Origin: Nonomuraea endophytica
GTDB lineage: Bacteria; Actinomycetota; Actinomycetes; Streptosporangiales; Streptosporangiaceae
Reading direction: 5' to 3'
Assembly: GCF_014203235.1 (NCBI RefSeq)
Contig: NZ_JACHIN010000019.1
Coordinates: 1 to 64,000, forward strand
Length of the DNA: 64,000 nt
The notes under the pieces are model-generated. The model made no database searches. It saw nothing but the letters and a program-made list of their open reading frames with translations, and had not been told where the DNA came from. Made by a program: the position numbers and the translations under genes. Numbering within the stretch: the stretch's first letter is position 1; each line of letters opens with the position of its first letter. Shown one piece after another: positions 18,249 to 26,589 of this stretch.

Positions 18249-19601
18249 ATGCCGGACTTCGTGGACCAAGTGGTTCTGCATGTCAGGGCCGGTGACGGAG
18301 GGAACGGCTGCGCCTCCATCCACCGGGAGAAGTTCAAGCCGCTCGGCGGCCCCGACGGGGGCAACGGCGGGCGGGGCGGGGATGTGATCCTGGAGGTCGA
18401 TCCCAACACCGCCACGCTGCTTGAGTACCATCGGCGGCCGCATCGTAAGGCGGACAACGGCAAGCAGGGGCAGGGGTCCAACCGGGACGGGGCCAACGGC
18501 GGCGACGTCGTGCTCACCGTGCCCAACGGGACTGTCGTCAAGGATGCCGACACCGGTGAGGTGCTGGTTGACCTGGTGGGGGCCGGAACCCGGTATGTGA
18601 TCGCCGAGGGCGGGCACGGCGGGCTTGGGAACGCGGCGCTGGCCAGCACCAAGCGGAAGGCGCCCGGGTTCGCGCTGCTCGGGGAGCCCGGTGACGGGCT
18701 GGACGTGATGCTGGAGCTCAAGAGCGTCGCGGACGTCGCGCTTGTCGGGTTCCCCAGCGCGGGGAAGTCGTCGCTGATCGCGGCCTTGTCCGCCGCCCGG
18801 CCCAAGATCGCGGACTATCCGTTCACGACGCTGATCCCCAACCTCGGCGTGGTCACGGCGGGGGAGACCATCTTCACCGTCGCCGACGTACCCGGGCTCA
18901 TTCCCGGGGCCTCGCAGGGCAAGGGGCTCGGGCACGAGTTTTTGCGGCACGTGGAGCGGTGCGACATGCTCGTCCACGTCATCGACTGCGCCACCCTGGA
19001 GCCGGGACGCGACCCGATCACCGACTACGAGGTCATCGAGGCCGAACTGGCCGCCTACGGCAAGCTGGAGGACCGGCCCCGCCTGGTCGTGCTCAACAAG
19101 GCCGACGTGCCGGACGCGCGCGAACTGGCCGAGATGGTACGCGCCGAGTTCGAAGCCAAGGGCCTGCGCGTCTTCGTCATCTCGGCGGCCACGCACGACG
19201 GCCTGCGCGAGCTGACGTTCGCGATGGGCGAGTGGGTCGCCGCGGCCCGCGCCCAGAAGCCGATCGAGGAGCCCACCCGGCTGGTCATCCGGCCCAAGCA
19301 ACTCGGCGAGACCGGGTTCAGCGTGCGTAAGGTCAGCGAGAACCAGTTCCAGGTCACCGGCGAGAAGCCGGAGCGCTGGATCCGCCAGACCGACTTCACC
19401 AACGACGAGGCCGTCGGCTACCTCGCCGACCGGCTGGAGCGGCTCGGCGTCGAAGAAGCCCTGGCCAAGGCGGGGGCGGTCATGGGCGCCGAGGTCATCA
19501 TCGGCCCCATGGAGGGCGGCTACGTCTTCGACTGGCAGCCGACTCTGTCCGCCGAATCCGCACGCCAGGGGCCTCGTGGCTCCGACTCTCGTCTCGTCTG
19601 A
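18249..19601 (+). CDS. obgE: Obg/CgtA GTPase
   Basis: Essential ribosome-assembly GTPase. 450 residues with three domains: the glycine-rich Obg fold (residues 1-160, with repeated GGDGGNG-type motifs), the G domain (G1 GFPSAGKSS near 165, DVPGLIPGA for G3, NKAD for G4) and a C-terminal OCT domain (from ~350). The last ~30 residues are polar. It follows L21 and L27 as in most bacteria. Confidence 0.97.
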   Translation: MPDFVDQVVLHVRAGDGGNGCASIHREKFKPLGGPDGGNGGRGGDVILEVDPNTATLLEYHRRPHRKADNGKQGQGSNRDGANGGDVVLTVPNGTVVKDADTGEVLVDLVGAGTRYVIAEGGHGGLGNAALASTKRKAPGFALLGEPGDGLDVMLELKSVADVALVGFPSAGKSSLIAALSAARPKIADYPFTTLIPNLGVVTAGETIFTVADVPGLIPGASQGKGLGHEFLRHVERCDMLVHVIDCATLEPGRDPITDYEVIEAELAAYGKLEDRPRLVVLNKADVPDARELAEMVRAEFEAKGLRVFVISAATHDGLRELTFAMGEWVAAARAQKPIEEPTRLVIRPKQLGETGFSVRKVSENQFQVTGEKPERWIRQTDFTNDEAVGYLADRLERLGVEEALAKAGAVMGAEVIIGPMEGGYVFDWQPTLSAESARQGPRGSDSRLV

Positions 19602-19631
19602 GTTCTTCTGTCTGTTACAAGCCTTCTATTC

Positions 19632-19723
19632 GTTACGGCAAGCCGCCCCCACCCCCGCCCGCCGACGCGGGCCGGGTGTCGGGGCGGCGGCCGGCAGTCG
19701 GACAGGGCACTCACCGCTACAAG
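19632..19723 (+). repeat. Intergenic element copy C (GTTACGGC family)
   Basis: Begins GTTACGGCAAGCCGCCC like copy A and shares with it the inner GGCCGGCAGTCGGAC block. The right end is degenerate (CCGCTACAAG). It runs directly into the 43-bp tandem repeat. Confidence 0.65.
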
Positions 19724-19727
19724 CCCC

Positions 19728-19942
19728 GGTTACCCGGCCGACGGGGGCTGCCGCCCGCGCAGAGCCGGGCTGCCTGGTTGGCGGTAGGGCTGTCGCCCGC
19801 GCAAGACCCCGGTTGCCTGGTTGGCGGTAGGGCTGTCGCCCGCGCAAGACCCCGGTTGCCTGGTTGGCAGTAGGGCTGTCGCCCGTGCCAAAGCCGGGTT
19901 GCCCGGGCCCGCAGAGGGCTTGTCGCGCGCGCAACAAGCCCG
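19728..19942 (+). repeat. 43-bp tandem repeat array upstream of proB
   Basis: About four and a half head-to-tail units. The core TGCCTGG/TGCCCGG begins at 19771, 19814, 19857 and 19900, exactly 43 bases apart; the outer units are degenerate. Each unit contains GGGCTGTCGCCC, which can form a small hairpin. 43 is not a multiple of three, so the array is not coding. The rest of the 19,602-20,081 gap presumably holds the proB promoter. Confidence 0.85.
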
Positions 19943-20081
19943 GTGGTCCGGCAATCACCCGGACCAGCCCTCCAACCCGGGAGGATGCTGTCGTTCCGCT
20001 AGGCGAGCGGTGGTTGTCACGGCTGGGTGGGGGCTTTGATACTCGCGGGCGGTCGGTTGGTGGCTCGGATAGGGTCGTGGC

Positions 20082-21200
20082 GTGCGAGATCGGATCAGTT
20101 CCGCTTCCAAAGTTGTCGTCAAGGTCGGTTCTTCGTCGCTGACCACCCCGCAGGGCACCATCGACGTCGACCGGGTCGACGCGCTCGTCGACGTGCTGGC
20201 GGCGCGGCGGGGGGTGGGGGCGCAGATCGTGCTCGTGTCGTCGGGGGCCATCGCCGCCGGGCTCGGGCCGCTGGGGCTGGCCGTGCGACCGCGGGATCTC
20301 GCCACTCAGCAGGCCGCCGCGTCTGTCGGGCAGGGGGTGCTGGTCGCCCGGTATACCTCGTCTTTCGCGCGTTACGGGCTGCGGGTGGGGCAGGTGTTGC
20401 TGACGGCCGATGACATGATGCGGCGCTCGCACCACGTCAACGCCCAGCGCACCCTGAACCGGCTGCTTGAGCTGGGTATCATGCCGGTGGTCAACGAGAA
20501 CGACACCGTGGCCACCGACGAGATCCGGTTCGGCGACAACGATCGGCTGGCTGCCCTTGTGGCCCATCTGACCAGGGCGGATGCGCTTGTCCTGCTGTCC
20601 GATGTGGACGCGCTCTATGACGGGCCGCCGAGCCGGGCGGGTTCGCGGCGGCTGGCGGAGATTCGCGGGCCGGAGGATCTGGTGGGCGTCGAGCTGGGCA
20701 GGAACGGCGCGGCCGTCGGGACCGGCGGGATGATCACCAAGGTTCAGGCTGCCAAGATCGCGACCGGTGCGGGCATCCCGGTGGTGCTGACCGCCGCTGC
20801 CCATGCCGCGCAGGCGCTGGCCGGGGCCGACGTGGGCACGTACTTTCACCCGGGCGGACGGCATCCCGGCACCCGGCTGCTGTGGCTGGCCCACGCCACG
20901 ACCGGTCGCGGGCGGCTGCACCTGGACGACGGCGCCGTGGAGGCGGTCGTCACGCGGCGCAAGTCGCTGCTTCCCGCAGGGGTGACCTCCGTCGAGGGTG
21001 ATTTCTCCGCCGGTGATCCGGTTGATCTGTGCGGGCCGCTCGGGCGGGTGGTGGCCCGGGGGCTGGTGAACTTCGACGCCGTGGAGATCCCGGGACTGCT
21101 GGGGCGTTCGACGCGGGATCTGGGCAGCGAGCTCGGTCCGGAATATGAACGCGAGCTGATTCATCGCGACGACATCGTCATACTGGAGGCTCACCAGTAA
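20082..21200 (+). CDS. proB: Glutamate 5-kinase
   Basis: First step of proline synthesis: ATP-dependent phosphorylation of glutamate. 372 residues from GTG 20082. The amino-acid kinase domain carries VVKVGSSSLT at the N-terminus, VNENDTVATDEI and GTGGMITKVQAA. A C-terminal PUA domain follows (residues ~275-365). The next gene, proA, begins 16 bases after the stop. Confidence 0.96.
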   Translation: MRDRISSASKVVVKVGSSSLTTPQGTIDVDRVDALVDVLAARRGVGAQIVLVSSGAIAAGLGPLGLAVRPRDLATQQAAASVGQGVLVARYTSSFARYGLRVGQVLLTADDMMRRSHHVNAQRTLNRLLELGIMPVVNENDTVATDEIRFGDNDRLAALVAHLTRADALVLLSDVDALYDGPPSRAGSRRLAEIRGPEDLVGVELGRNGAAVGTGGMITKVQAAKIATGAGIPVVLTAAAHAAQALAGADVGTYFHPGGRHPGTRLLWLAHATTGRGRLHLDDGAVEAVVTRRKSLLPAGVTSVEGDFSAGDPVDLCGPLGRVVARGLVNFDAVEIPGLLGRSTRDLGSELGPEYERELIHRDDIVILEAHQ

Positions 21201-21216
21201 GCGAATGGAGCGTGCG

Positions 21217-22503
21217 ATGTCCGAAGAGTTCCTGAAGGTGGCCCATGCGGCACGAGAGGCCGCCGCCGAGCTGGCCCCGCTGCCGCGGGCGCCGAAGGAC
21301 CGGGCGTTGCGCGCGATCGCCGACGCGCTGGCCGCGCAGGCCGCGCAGATCGTCGAGGCCAATGCCAAGGACGTGGAGCGCGCCCGCGAGCAGGGCACCT
21401 CCGAGGCGATGATCGACCGGCTGCGGCTGGACGTGAAGCGGGTGGAGGCCATCGCCGAGGCCGTCCGGCAGGTGGCCGACCTGCCCGATCCGGTCGGCGA
21501 GGTGCTGCGCGGCAGCACGCTGCCCAACGGCCTCGAACTACGCCAGCTCCGGGTGCCGCTGGGCGTGATCGGCATCATCTACGAGGGCCGTCCCAACGTG
21601 ACCGTGGACGCCGCGGCGCTCTGCCTCAAGAGCGGCAACGCCGTACTGCTGCGTGGATCGTCGAGCGCTTATGACTCCAACACCGAGCTGGTGCGGATCA
21701 TGCAGGAGGCGCTGGAGGGCACCGAGGTGCCGTCGGGCGCGGTGCAGTTGGTGCCGGGGCAGACGCGTGAGTCGGTCAAGGAGCTCATGCGGGCGCGCGG
21801 GCTGGTCGACGTGCTGATCCCGCGGGGCGGCGCGTCCCTGATCAATTCGGTGGTCGAGGAGTCGACGGTGCCGGTGATCGAGACCGGGGTCGGCAACTGC
21901 CATGTCTATGTCGACGCCGAGGCCGATCTGGATCTGGCGCTCGACATCCTGGTCAACTCCAAGGCGCAGCGGCCGTCGGTCTGCAACGCGGCCGAGACGT
22001 TCCTCGTGCACGCCGGCGTGGCGGCGGAGTTCCTGCCCAAGGCGCTGGCGCGGCTGGCGGAGGAGGGCGTGACCGTCCACGGAGACGAGCGGGTGGCCGC
22101 CCATCCCGGTGTGGTGGCCGCGACCGAGGACGACTTCTACGCCGAGTACCTCTCGCTGGACATCGCCGCCGCCGTCGTCGACTCGCTGGAGGACGCGGTG
22201 GCGCACATCAGGAAGTACGGCTCCGGCCACACCGACGCGATCGTCACCCGGTCGCAGCGGGCCGCCCGCCGGTTCGTGGCGCTCGTCGACTCGGCGGCCG
22301 TGGCGGTCAACGCCTCGACCAGGTTCACCGACGGGGGCGAGTTCGGGTTCGGCGCGGAGATCGGGATCTCCACCCAGAAGCTGCACGCGCGCGGCCCGAT
22401 GGGGCTGCCGGAATTGACGTCAACTAAGTGGATTTACACGGGCGAGGGACATCTCCGCACGTCGGAAGGCACGGTTATCTCAGCGTGTCAAGGTGGCAAC
22501 TGA
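21217..22503 (+). CDS. proA: Glutamate-5-semialdehyde dehydrogenase (gamma-glutamyl phosphate reductase)
   Basis: Second step of proline synthesis, NADPH-dependent reduction of glutamyl phosphate. 428 residues from ATG 21217, chosen over the in-frame ATG 21205 because GGAG (21207-21210) is then correctly spaced. The catalytic cysteine lies in PSVCNAAETFLVH. Other family motifs are GVIGIIYEGRPNVT, LIPRGGASLI and FGFGAEIGISTQKLHARGPMG. Confidence 0.96.
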   Translation: MSEEFLKVAHAAREAAAELAPLPRAPKDRALRAIADALAAQAAQIVEANAKDVERAREQGTSEAMIDRLRLDVKRVEAIAEAVRQVADLPDPVGEVLRGSTLPNGLELRQLRVPLGVIGIIYEGRPNVTVDAAALCLKSGNAVLLRGSSSAYDSNTELVRIMQEALEGTEVPSGAVQLVPGQTRESVKELMRARGLVDVLIPRGGASLINSVVEESTVPVIETGVGNCHVYVDAEADLDLALDILVNSKAQRPSVCNAAETFLVHAGVAAEFLPKALARLAEEGVTVHGDERVAAHPGVVAATEDDFYAEYLSLDIAAAVVDSLEDAVAHIRKYGSGHTDAIVTRSQRAARRFVALVDSAAVAVNASTRFTDGGEFGFGAEIGISTQKLHARGPMGLPELTSTKWIYTGEGHLRTSEGTVISACQGGN

Positions 22504-22529
22504 GAGTGACGTTGACTTGACTGGGGCGC

Positions 22530-22781
22530 ATGGAGATTGTGATCGCCCTGGTCTTCGCCGGCGCCGTGCTGTTCGGGGCCGACCGCCTGCTGCTGTGGCT
22601 GGAGAGCCGCGGGCACGTCAACTGGCGCCGCAAGGGGCGCAGGGACCTGTCGAAGGAACCCCGGACGGAGCTCGACGACATTTTTGGCGACACGGGCTTT
22701 GGCGACACGGGCTTGGGTGACAAGAGCTTCCGCGACAAGAGCTTTGGCGACAAGAGCTTCCGCGACAAGACCAAGCGATAA
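22530..22781 (+). CDS. Small membrane protein with five-residue tandem repeats
   Basis: 83 residues. One N-terminal membrane helix (MEIVIALVFAGAVLFGADRL) is followed by a basic stretch and then six imperfect five-residue repeats of form (G/R)D(T/K)(G/S)F, ending RDKTKR. The DNA shows the same 15-bp periodicity, as from repeat slippage. I do not recognise a family. It sits 26 bases after proA and 82 bases before the kinase gene. The repeats lack the A(D/N)LxX pattern of classical pentapeptide-repeat proteins. Confidence 0.6.
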   Translation: MEIVIALVFAGAVLFGADRLLLWLESRGHVNWRRKGRRDLSKEPRTELDDIFGDTGFGDTGLGDKSFRDKSFGDKSFRDKTKR

Positions 22782-22863
22782 ACACTCGGCGCGCCTCGGG
22801 CGCTATCGGGGCACACCCCGCTAGGGTTGTGCCCCTTATGGGTGCGCCGAGCGGGGAGGGACG

Positions 22864-24687
22864 GTGAGCAAGCTCGGCAAGGTCGGGCCGTACACCCTTC
22901 TCGAACGGCTCGGCAGGGGCGGCATGGGCGAGGTCTACCTCGCCGGCACGCGTCGTGGCGAACGGGTCGCGATCAAGGTTCTCCGGGATCTGGTCGAGGA
23001 TGAGTCCGCCCGCATTCGCCTGGAACGTGAGGTGCGTGCGCTGCGCCGGGTCGAGAGCCCCTATGTGGCCAAGGTGTTCGACGCCGATCTCGACTGCGCG
23101 CGGCCGTACCTCGTGATGGAGCACATCGAGGGCGCTACCCTCCTTGAGCTGGTACGGCGGAGCGGCCCCCTCGACGTCGGCGGCCTGGTCGAACTGGCGC
23201 ACGGCATCGCCACCGCGCTGGCGATCACGCACGCGGCCGGGGTGATCCACCGCGATCTCAAGCCGGCCAACATCCTGATGAGCGAGCGCGGGCCGGTGCT
23301 CATCGACTTCGGCATCGCGCAGGTGCTCGACGCGACCCGGCTGACCATGACCGGCACCTTCCTCGGCACCCCCGGCTACACCGCGCCGGAGATCTTCGCC
23401 GACGAGCAGGTCGAGTCGCCCGCCGACGTGCACGCGTGGGCGGCGACGGTGGCGTTCGCGGCGACCGGGCGGCCGACGTTCGGGCGGGGGACGGCCGAGG
23501 CGCAGATGTACGCGGTGCTGAACGGGCAGGCCGACCTCAAGGGTGTGCCGGTGGAGTTGCTGCCGCTGGTGCGGGCGGCGTTGCACCGTGAGCCCGCCAA
23601 GCGGCCGACCGCGGCGCTGCTGACCGACCGGCTCTCCCGGCTGGCGCGGGCGACCGCCGCCGACGTGCCGGCGGTCGAGCGGGAGGACGGGCGCAAGATC
23701 ACGCCGGAGGTGCCGCCGCCCAGGGGACGGGTGCGGGCGAAGGCCAAGGAGGAGTCCGGGCGCGGGCGGGTGGGCGAGGACGTCGCGACCCCGCCACCTC
23801 GGGCACGGCAGCCGCGGGGCAGGGGCAAGGACGAGCCGAACACGCCGGTGCCCAGAGGACGCGGCAAGGACGATCCGGGCACACCGGTGCCGCGCGGCCG
23901 CGCCGCCAAGGACGAGCCGGCGCGGAGCCGGGCCGTCAAGGACGACGCCGCGGTGCGGAGCCGTGCGGCGAAGGAGGATCCGGGCCGGGGACGCACCTCC
24001 AAGGAGGATCTCGCGCGCGGGCGGGCCAAAGAGGAACTGGTGCGGGCGCGGTCCAAGGAGGAGGCGCCGCCTCGTACCCGGACCAAGACCGGTGACAACC
24101 CCAAGACGCCGGTGCCGAGGGTCCGGGCCAAGACGGGCGAGCGGCGCGTGCGCGGCCGGGAGGCGACCACGTTGCCTGCGGGCAACACCGCGTTGCTGCT
24201 GCTCGCGGTGCTGGCGGTGCCGTGTGTGGTGGTGTCGGTGGTCTATCCGATCGCCTCGATCGGGATCACGACCGCGCTCGTGGTGCTGACCAGGACGTTG
24301 TGGATGAGCCACTGGATGGTGCGGAACCGGGCCGGCAAGCGGGTCCGGGTGCTGCTGCGAGCCGTGTTGTTCCCGTTCGCGCTGATCGGGGCGGCCGTCA
24401 CCGCGGTGGTGTGGCCGGGCGCCCCGGTCGCCCTCGTCGCCGGTGGCGCGCTCTGGGTGACCGGTGGCGGCGAGATCGCCTCCGACTGGTGGCAGCAGGC
24501 GGCGCCGGTGACGGTCGCGGCCGTGGTGTTCGGGGTGTTGTGCGGGGGAATCACCGGGCGCGAGATCGAGCGGATCGGCGCCCGGCTGCCGAATCTGCGC
24601 CGGGAAGGCCTACGCGCCCTGGCGGTGCTGGGCGGGTTCGTGGCGTTGTGCGCTGCCGCGGTCAAGGCGATCGAGCTGCTGCTCTGA
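22864..24687 (+). CDS. Membrane-anchored Ser/Thr protein kinase (Hanks type)
   Basis: 607 residues from GTG 22864. Kinase domain residues ~10-265: glycine loop GRGGMGEVYLAG, ATP lysine K38 (VAIKVL), catalytic HRDLKPANIL (~131), IDFGIAQ and GTPGYTAPE. Residues ~275-435 are a basic low-complexity linker rich in RGRxKDE and TPVPRGR repeats. The C-terminal ~170 residues hold four or five membrane helices instead of the PASTA sensor of PknB. The substrate is unknown; a signal is presumably sensed in or at the membrane. Confidence 0.9.
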   Translation: MSKLGKVGPYTLLERLGRGGMGEVYLAGTRRGERVAIKVLRDLVEDESARIRLEREVRALRRVESPYVAKVFDADLDCARPYLVMEHIEGATLLELVRRSGPLDVGGLVELAHGIATALAITHAAGVIHRDLKPANILMSERGPVLIDFGIAQVLDATRLTMTGTFLGTPGYTAPEIFADEQVESPADVHAWAATVAFAATGRPTFGRGTAEAQMYAVLNGQADLKGVPVELLPLVRAALHREPAKRPTAALLTDRLSRLARATAADVPAVEREDGRKITPEVPPPRGRVRAKAKEESGRGRVGEDVATPPPRARQPRGRGKDEPNTPVPRGRGKDDPGTPVPRGRAAKDEPARSRAVKDDAAVRSRAAKEDPGRGRTSKEDLARGRAKEELVRARSKEEAPPRTRTKTGDNPKTPVPRVRAKTGERRVRGREATTLPAGNTALLLLAVLAVPCVVVSVVYPIASIGITTALVVLTRTLWMSHWMVRNRAGKRVRVLLRAVLFPFALIGAAVTAVVWPGAPVALVAGGALWVTGGGEIASDWWQQAAPVTVAAVVFGVLCGGITGREIERIGARLPNLRREGLRALAVLGGFVALCAAAVKAIELLL

Positions 24688-24726
24688 GATGCGGAGGGGT
24701 ACCTCTGTCACGGTGCACGGATGGCC

Positions 24727-24819
24727 GTGACGGCGGGTACCCCGTCCGACGTGAGAAGCGACCCCCACGATCGGCGCCCGCCGGCGGCGGCGGGTGGCGT
24801 GAGGGTGGCTGCGCCGTAA
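24727..24819 (-). repeat. Intergenic element copy E (GTTACGGC family)
   Basis: A 93-bp copy in reverse orientation that begins GTGACGGC and ends GCCGTAAG on the + strand. Read on the - strand it matches copy B closely, including TCGCTTCTCACGTCGGACG. It occupies the gap between the kinase gene and the convergent protease gene. Confidence 0.8.
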
Positions 24820-24839
24820 GGGAGGAAAAGCCCTTTGAT

Positions 24840-25862
24840 TCAGTTGTCCCTGCGGGAGAAGCGGTTGAAGATGCGCTCTCCGGCGTTGACGGCGCCCTCG
24901 GCGACGTCGCGCAGGACGCCGATGAACGGGTCCTGGGACTCCGACCAGGACCGGCGGTAGGACTCCGCGGCGGCCTTGATCTCGTCGGTGACGCGGGCGT
25001 CGGCGTCGTCCTCGCGGCGCGGGTAGTCGCCGCCGATGATGCGGTCGTACTCGCCGGTGCGCTGCCACTTGTCCAGTTCGGCCACGCGCACCACGGCGAA
25101 CGGGTGGGTGGTGCCGAGCAGGTTGAGCACCTTCAGGAAGCCGTCGCGCAGGTCGCCCGCGGTGTCGTACTCCTGGTACTGGGCGAGGAAGGCCTCGATG
25201 TTCATCTCGTGGGTGTAGTCGCCGCCGGCGAGCTTCATCAGCGCGCGCTTGGCCGCGTCCGGGTCCTGGCCGGTGAGCAGGCCGCCGCGGTCGGAGGACA
25301 GCTCCGACTTGCGGTACCACTCCTCGAGCCCCGCGACGATCGCGCGCAGGCCGATGTAGCCGAGCGGGATCCAGGCCACGCGCGTGGCGAGCGTGGTGAG
25401 GATGTCGAGCATGGTGCGGTAGACCGCGTGGCCCGACAGGATGTGCGAGGTCTCGTGGCCGATGACGAAGCGCTGCTCCTCCTCGTTCATGAGGTTGAGC
25501 AGACCGGTCGTCACGACGATGAACGGGTCGTCGAAGCCGATGGCCTTGGCGTTGACGGCGGGGTCCTGTTGCACGTAGATCTCGGGGATCCGGTGCAGAT
25601 CCAGGATGTACGCGGCGTCGCGCCCCATGTCGTGCAGGGAGCGGAACTGGGTCTCGCTCACCCGTACGGCCGAGGCGAGATACATGAGGCGGAGCCGCCG
25701 CTCGCTTACGAGGCCGGACATCTGCTTGAGAACGGTGTCGAACCCACTCAGCTTACGCAGAGCGACCAGAGCGGACCGGTCTGCGGGGTGTTCGTAGGCA
25801 CGAGACGAGATGCCGGGTAGTTGGATGCGGTTGCGATCCGGGGTGGTCGTCATGCCCGGCAT
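24840..25862 (-). CDS. M48-family zinc metallopeptidase
   Basis: 340 residues. The zinc motif HETSH is at residues 136-140 in GHETSHILSGHAVY, fitting the HExxH of M48 peptidases, with acidic residues further on (WYRKSELSSDRGG) supplying the third ligand. Hydrophobic segments near 150-185 suggest membrane association. An alternative start is ATG 25853 (MTTTPDRN). It is convergent with the kinase gene and divergent from nadD. Confidence 0.85.
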   Translation of the reverse strand: MPGMTTTPDRNRIQLPGISSRAYEHPADRSALVALRKLSGFDTVLKQMSGLVSERRLRLMYLASAVRVSETQFRSLHDMGRDAAYILDLHRIPEIYVQQDPAVNAKAIGFDDPFIVVTTGLLNLMNEEEQRFVIGHETSHILSGHAVYRTMLDILTTLATRVAWIPLGYIGLRAIVAGLEEWYRKSELSSDRGGLLTGQDPDAAKRALMKLAGGDYTHEMNIEAFLAQYQEYDTAGDLRDGFLKVLNLLGTTHPFAVVRVAELDKWQRTGEYDRIIGGDYPRREDDADARVTDEIKAAAESYRRSWSESQDPFIGVLRDVAEGAVNAGERIFNRFSRRDN

Positions 25863-25949
25863 GCTACGTCGGCTGCGGGAGTGATGCGCGGTTCCTTGGT
25901 AAGGGGGTGGCTATGAGGCGGTGTACGGCTGGCGCGTAAGGTCCCAATC

Positions 25950-26564
25950 ATGATGAATGCGCCCATGGTGCAGGGGAAGCGCCGTGTGGGGGTGATGGGC
26001 GGGACGTTCGATCCCATCCATCACGGCCACCTGGTCGCCGCGAGCGAAGTGGCCCACCATTTCGACCTCGACGAGGTGGTGTTCGTGCCTACGGGCCGGC
26101 CGTACCAGAAGTCCACGCGTGAGGTCAGCGCGCCCGAGGACCGCTATCTCATGACGGTCATCGCGACGGCGTCGAACCCGCGTTTTTCGGTCTCGCGGGT
26201 GGACGTGGATCGGCCCGGGCCGACCTACACCATCGACACCCTGCGTGACATCTCGGAGATCTACGGGCCGGACTCCGATTTGTTCTTCATCACCGGCGCC
26301 GACGCGCTGGAGGCGATCCTCGGCTGGCAGGACGCCGACGAGTTGTTCGATCTCGCGCACTTCGTCGGCTGTACGCGGCCGGGGCACACGCTGCACGACC
26401 CGGGGCTGCCCGCGGGCAAGGTGACGTTGCTGGAGATCCCGGCGCTGGCGATCTCCTCCTCGGAGTGCAGGCAGCGCGTGGAGAAGGGCGAGCCGATCTG
26501 GTACCTGGTGCCGGACGGGATCGTGCAGTACATCGGCAAGCGCAATCTCTATGGGGCGGGATAA
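25950..26564 (+). CDS. nadD: Nicotinate-nucleotide adenylyltransferase
   Basis: Makes deamido-NAD from nicotinate mononucleotide and ATP. The HxGH nucleotidyltransferase motif is in GGTFDPIHHGHL (residues ~17-28); ISSSECRQRV stands where the family has ISSTxIR. 204 residues if ATG 25950 is used; an in-frame ATG at 25953 or 25965 is equally possible. rsfS and a phosphatase follow after an inserted ABC transporter gene. Confidence 0.94.
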   Translation: MMNAPMVQGKRRVGVMGGTFDPIHHGHLVAASEVAHHFDLDEVVFVPTGRPYQKSTREVSAPEDRYLMTVIATASNPRFSVSRVDVDRPGPTYTIDTLRDISEIYGPDSDLFFITGADALEAILGWQDADELFDLAHFVGCTRPGHTLHDPGLPAGKVTLLEIPALAISSSECRQRVEKGEPIWYLVPDGIVQYIGKRNLYGAG

Positions 26565-26589
26565 GCGGATTTAAAGCGATCATGGGGAT

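Noticed and set aside
19728..19942. CRISPR-like array
   Set aside because: Units are contiguous with no unique spacers, and no cas genes are present in the window; it is a plain tandem repeat.
22690..22780. Classical pentapeptide-repeat protein
   Set aside because: The repeats lack the central Leu/Phe with A(D/N)LxX pattern and are too few for a beta-helix.
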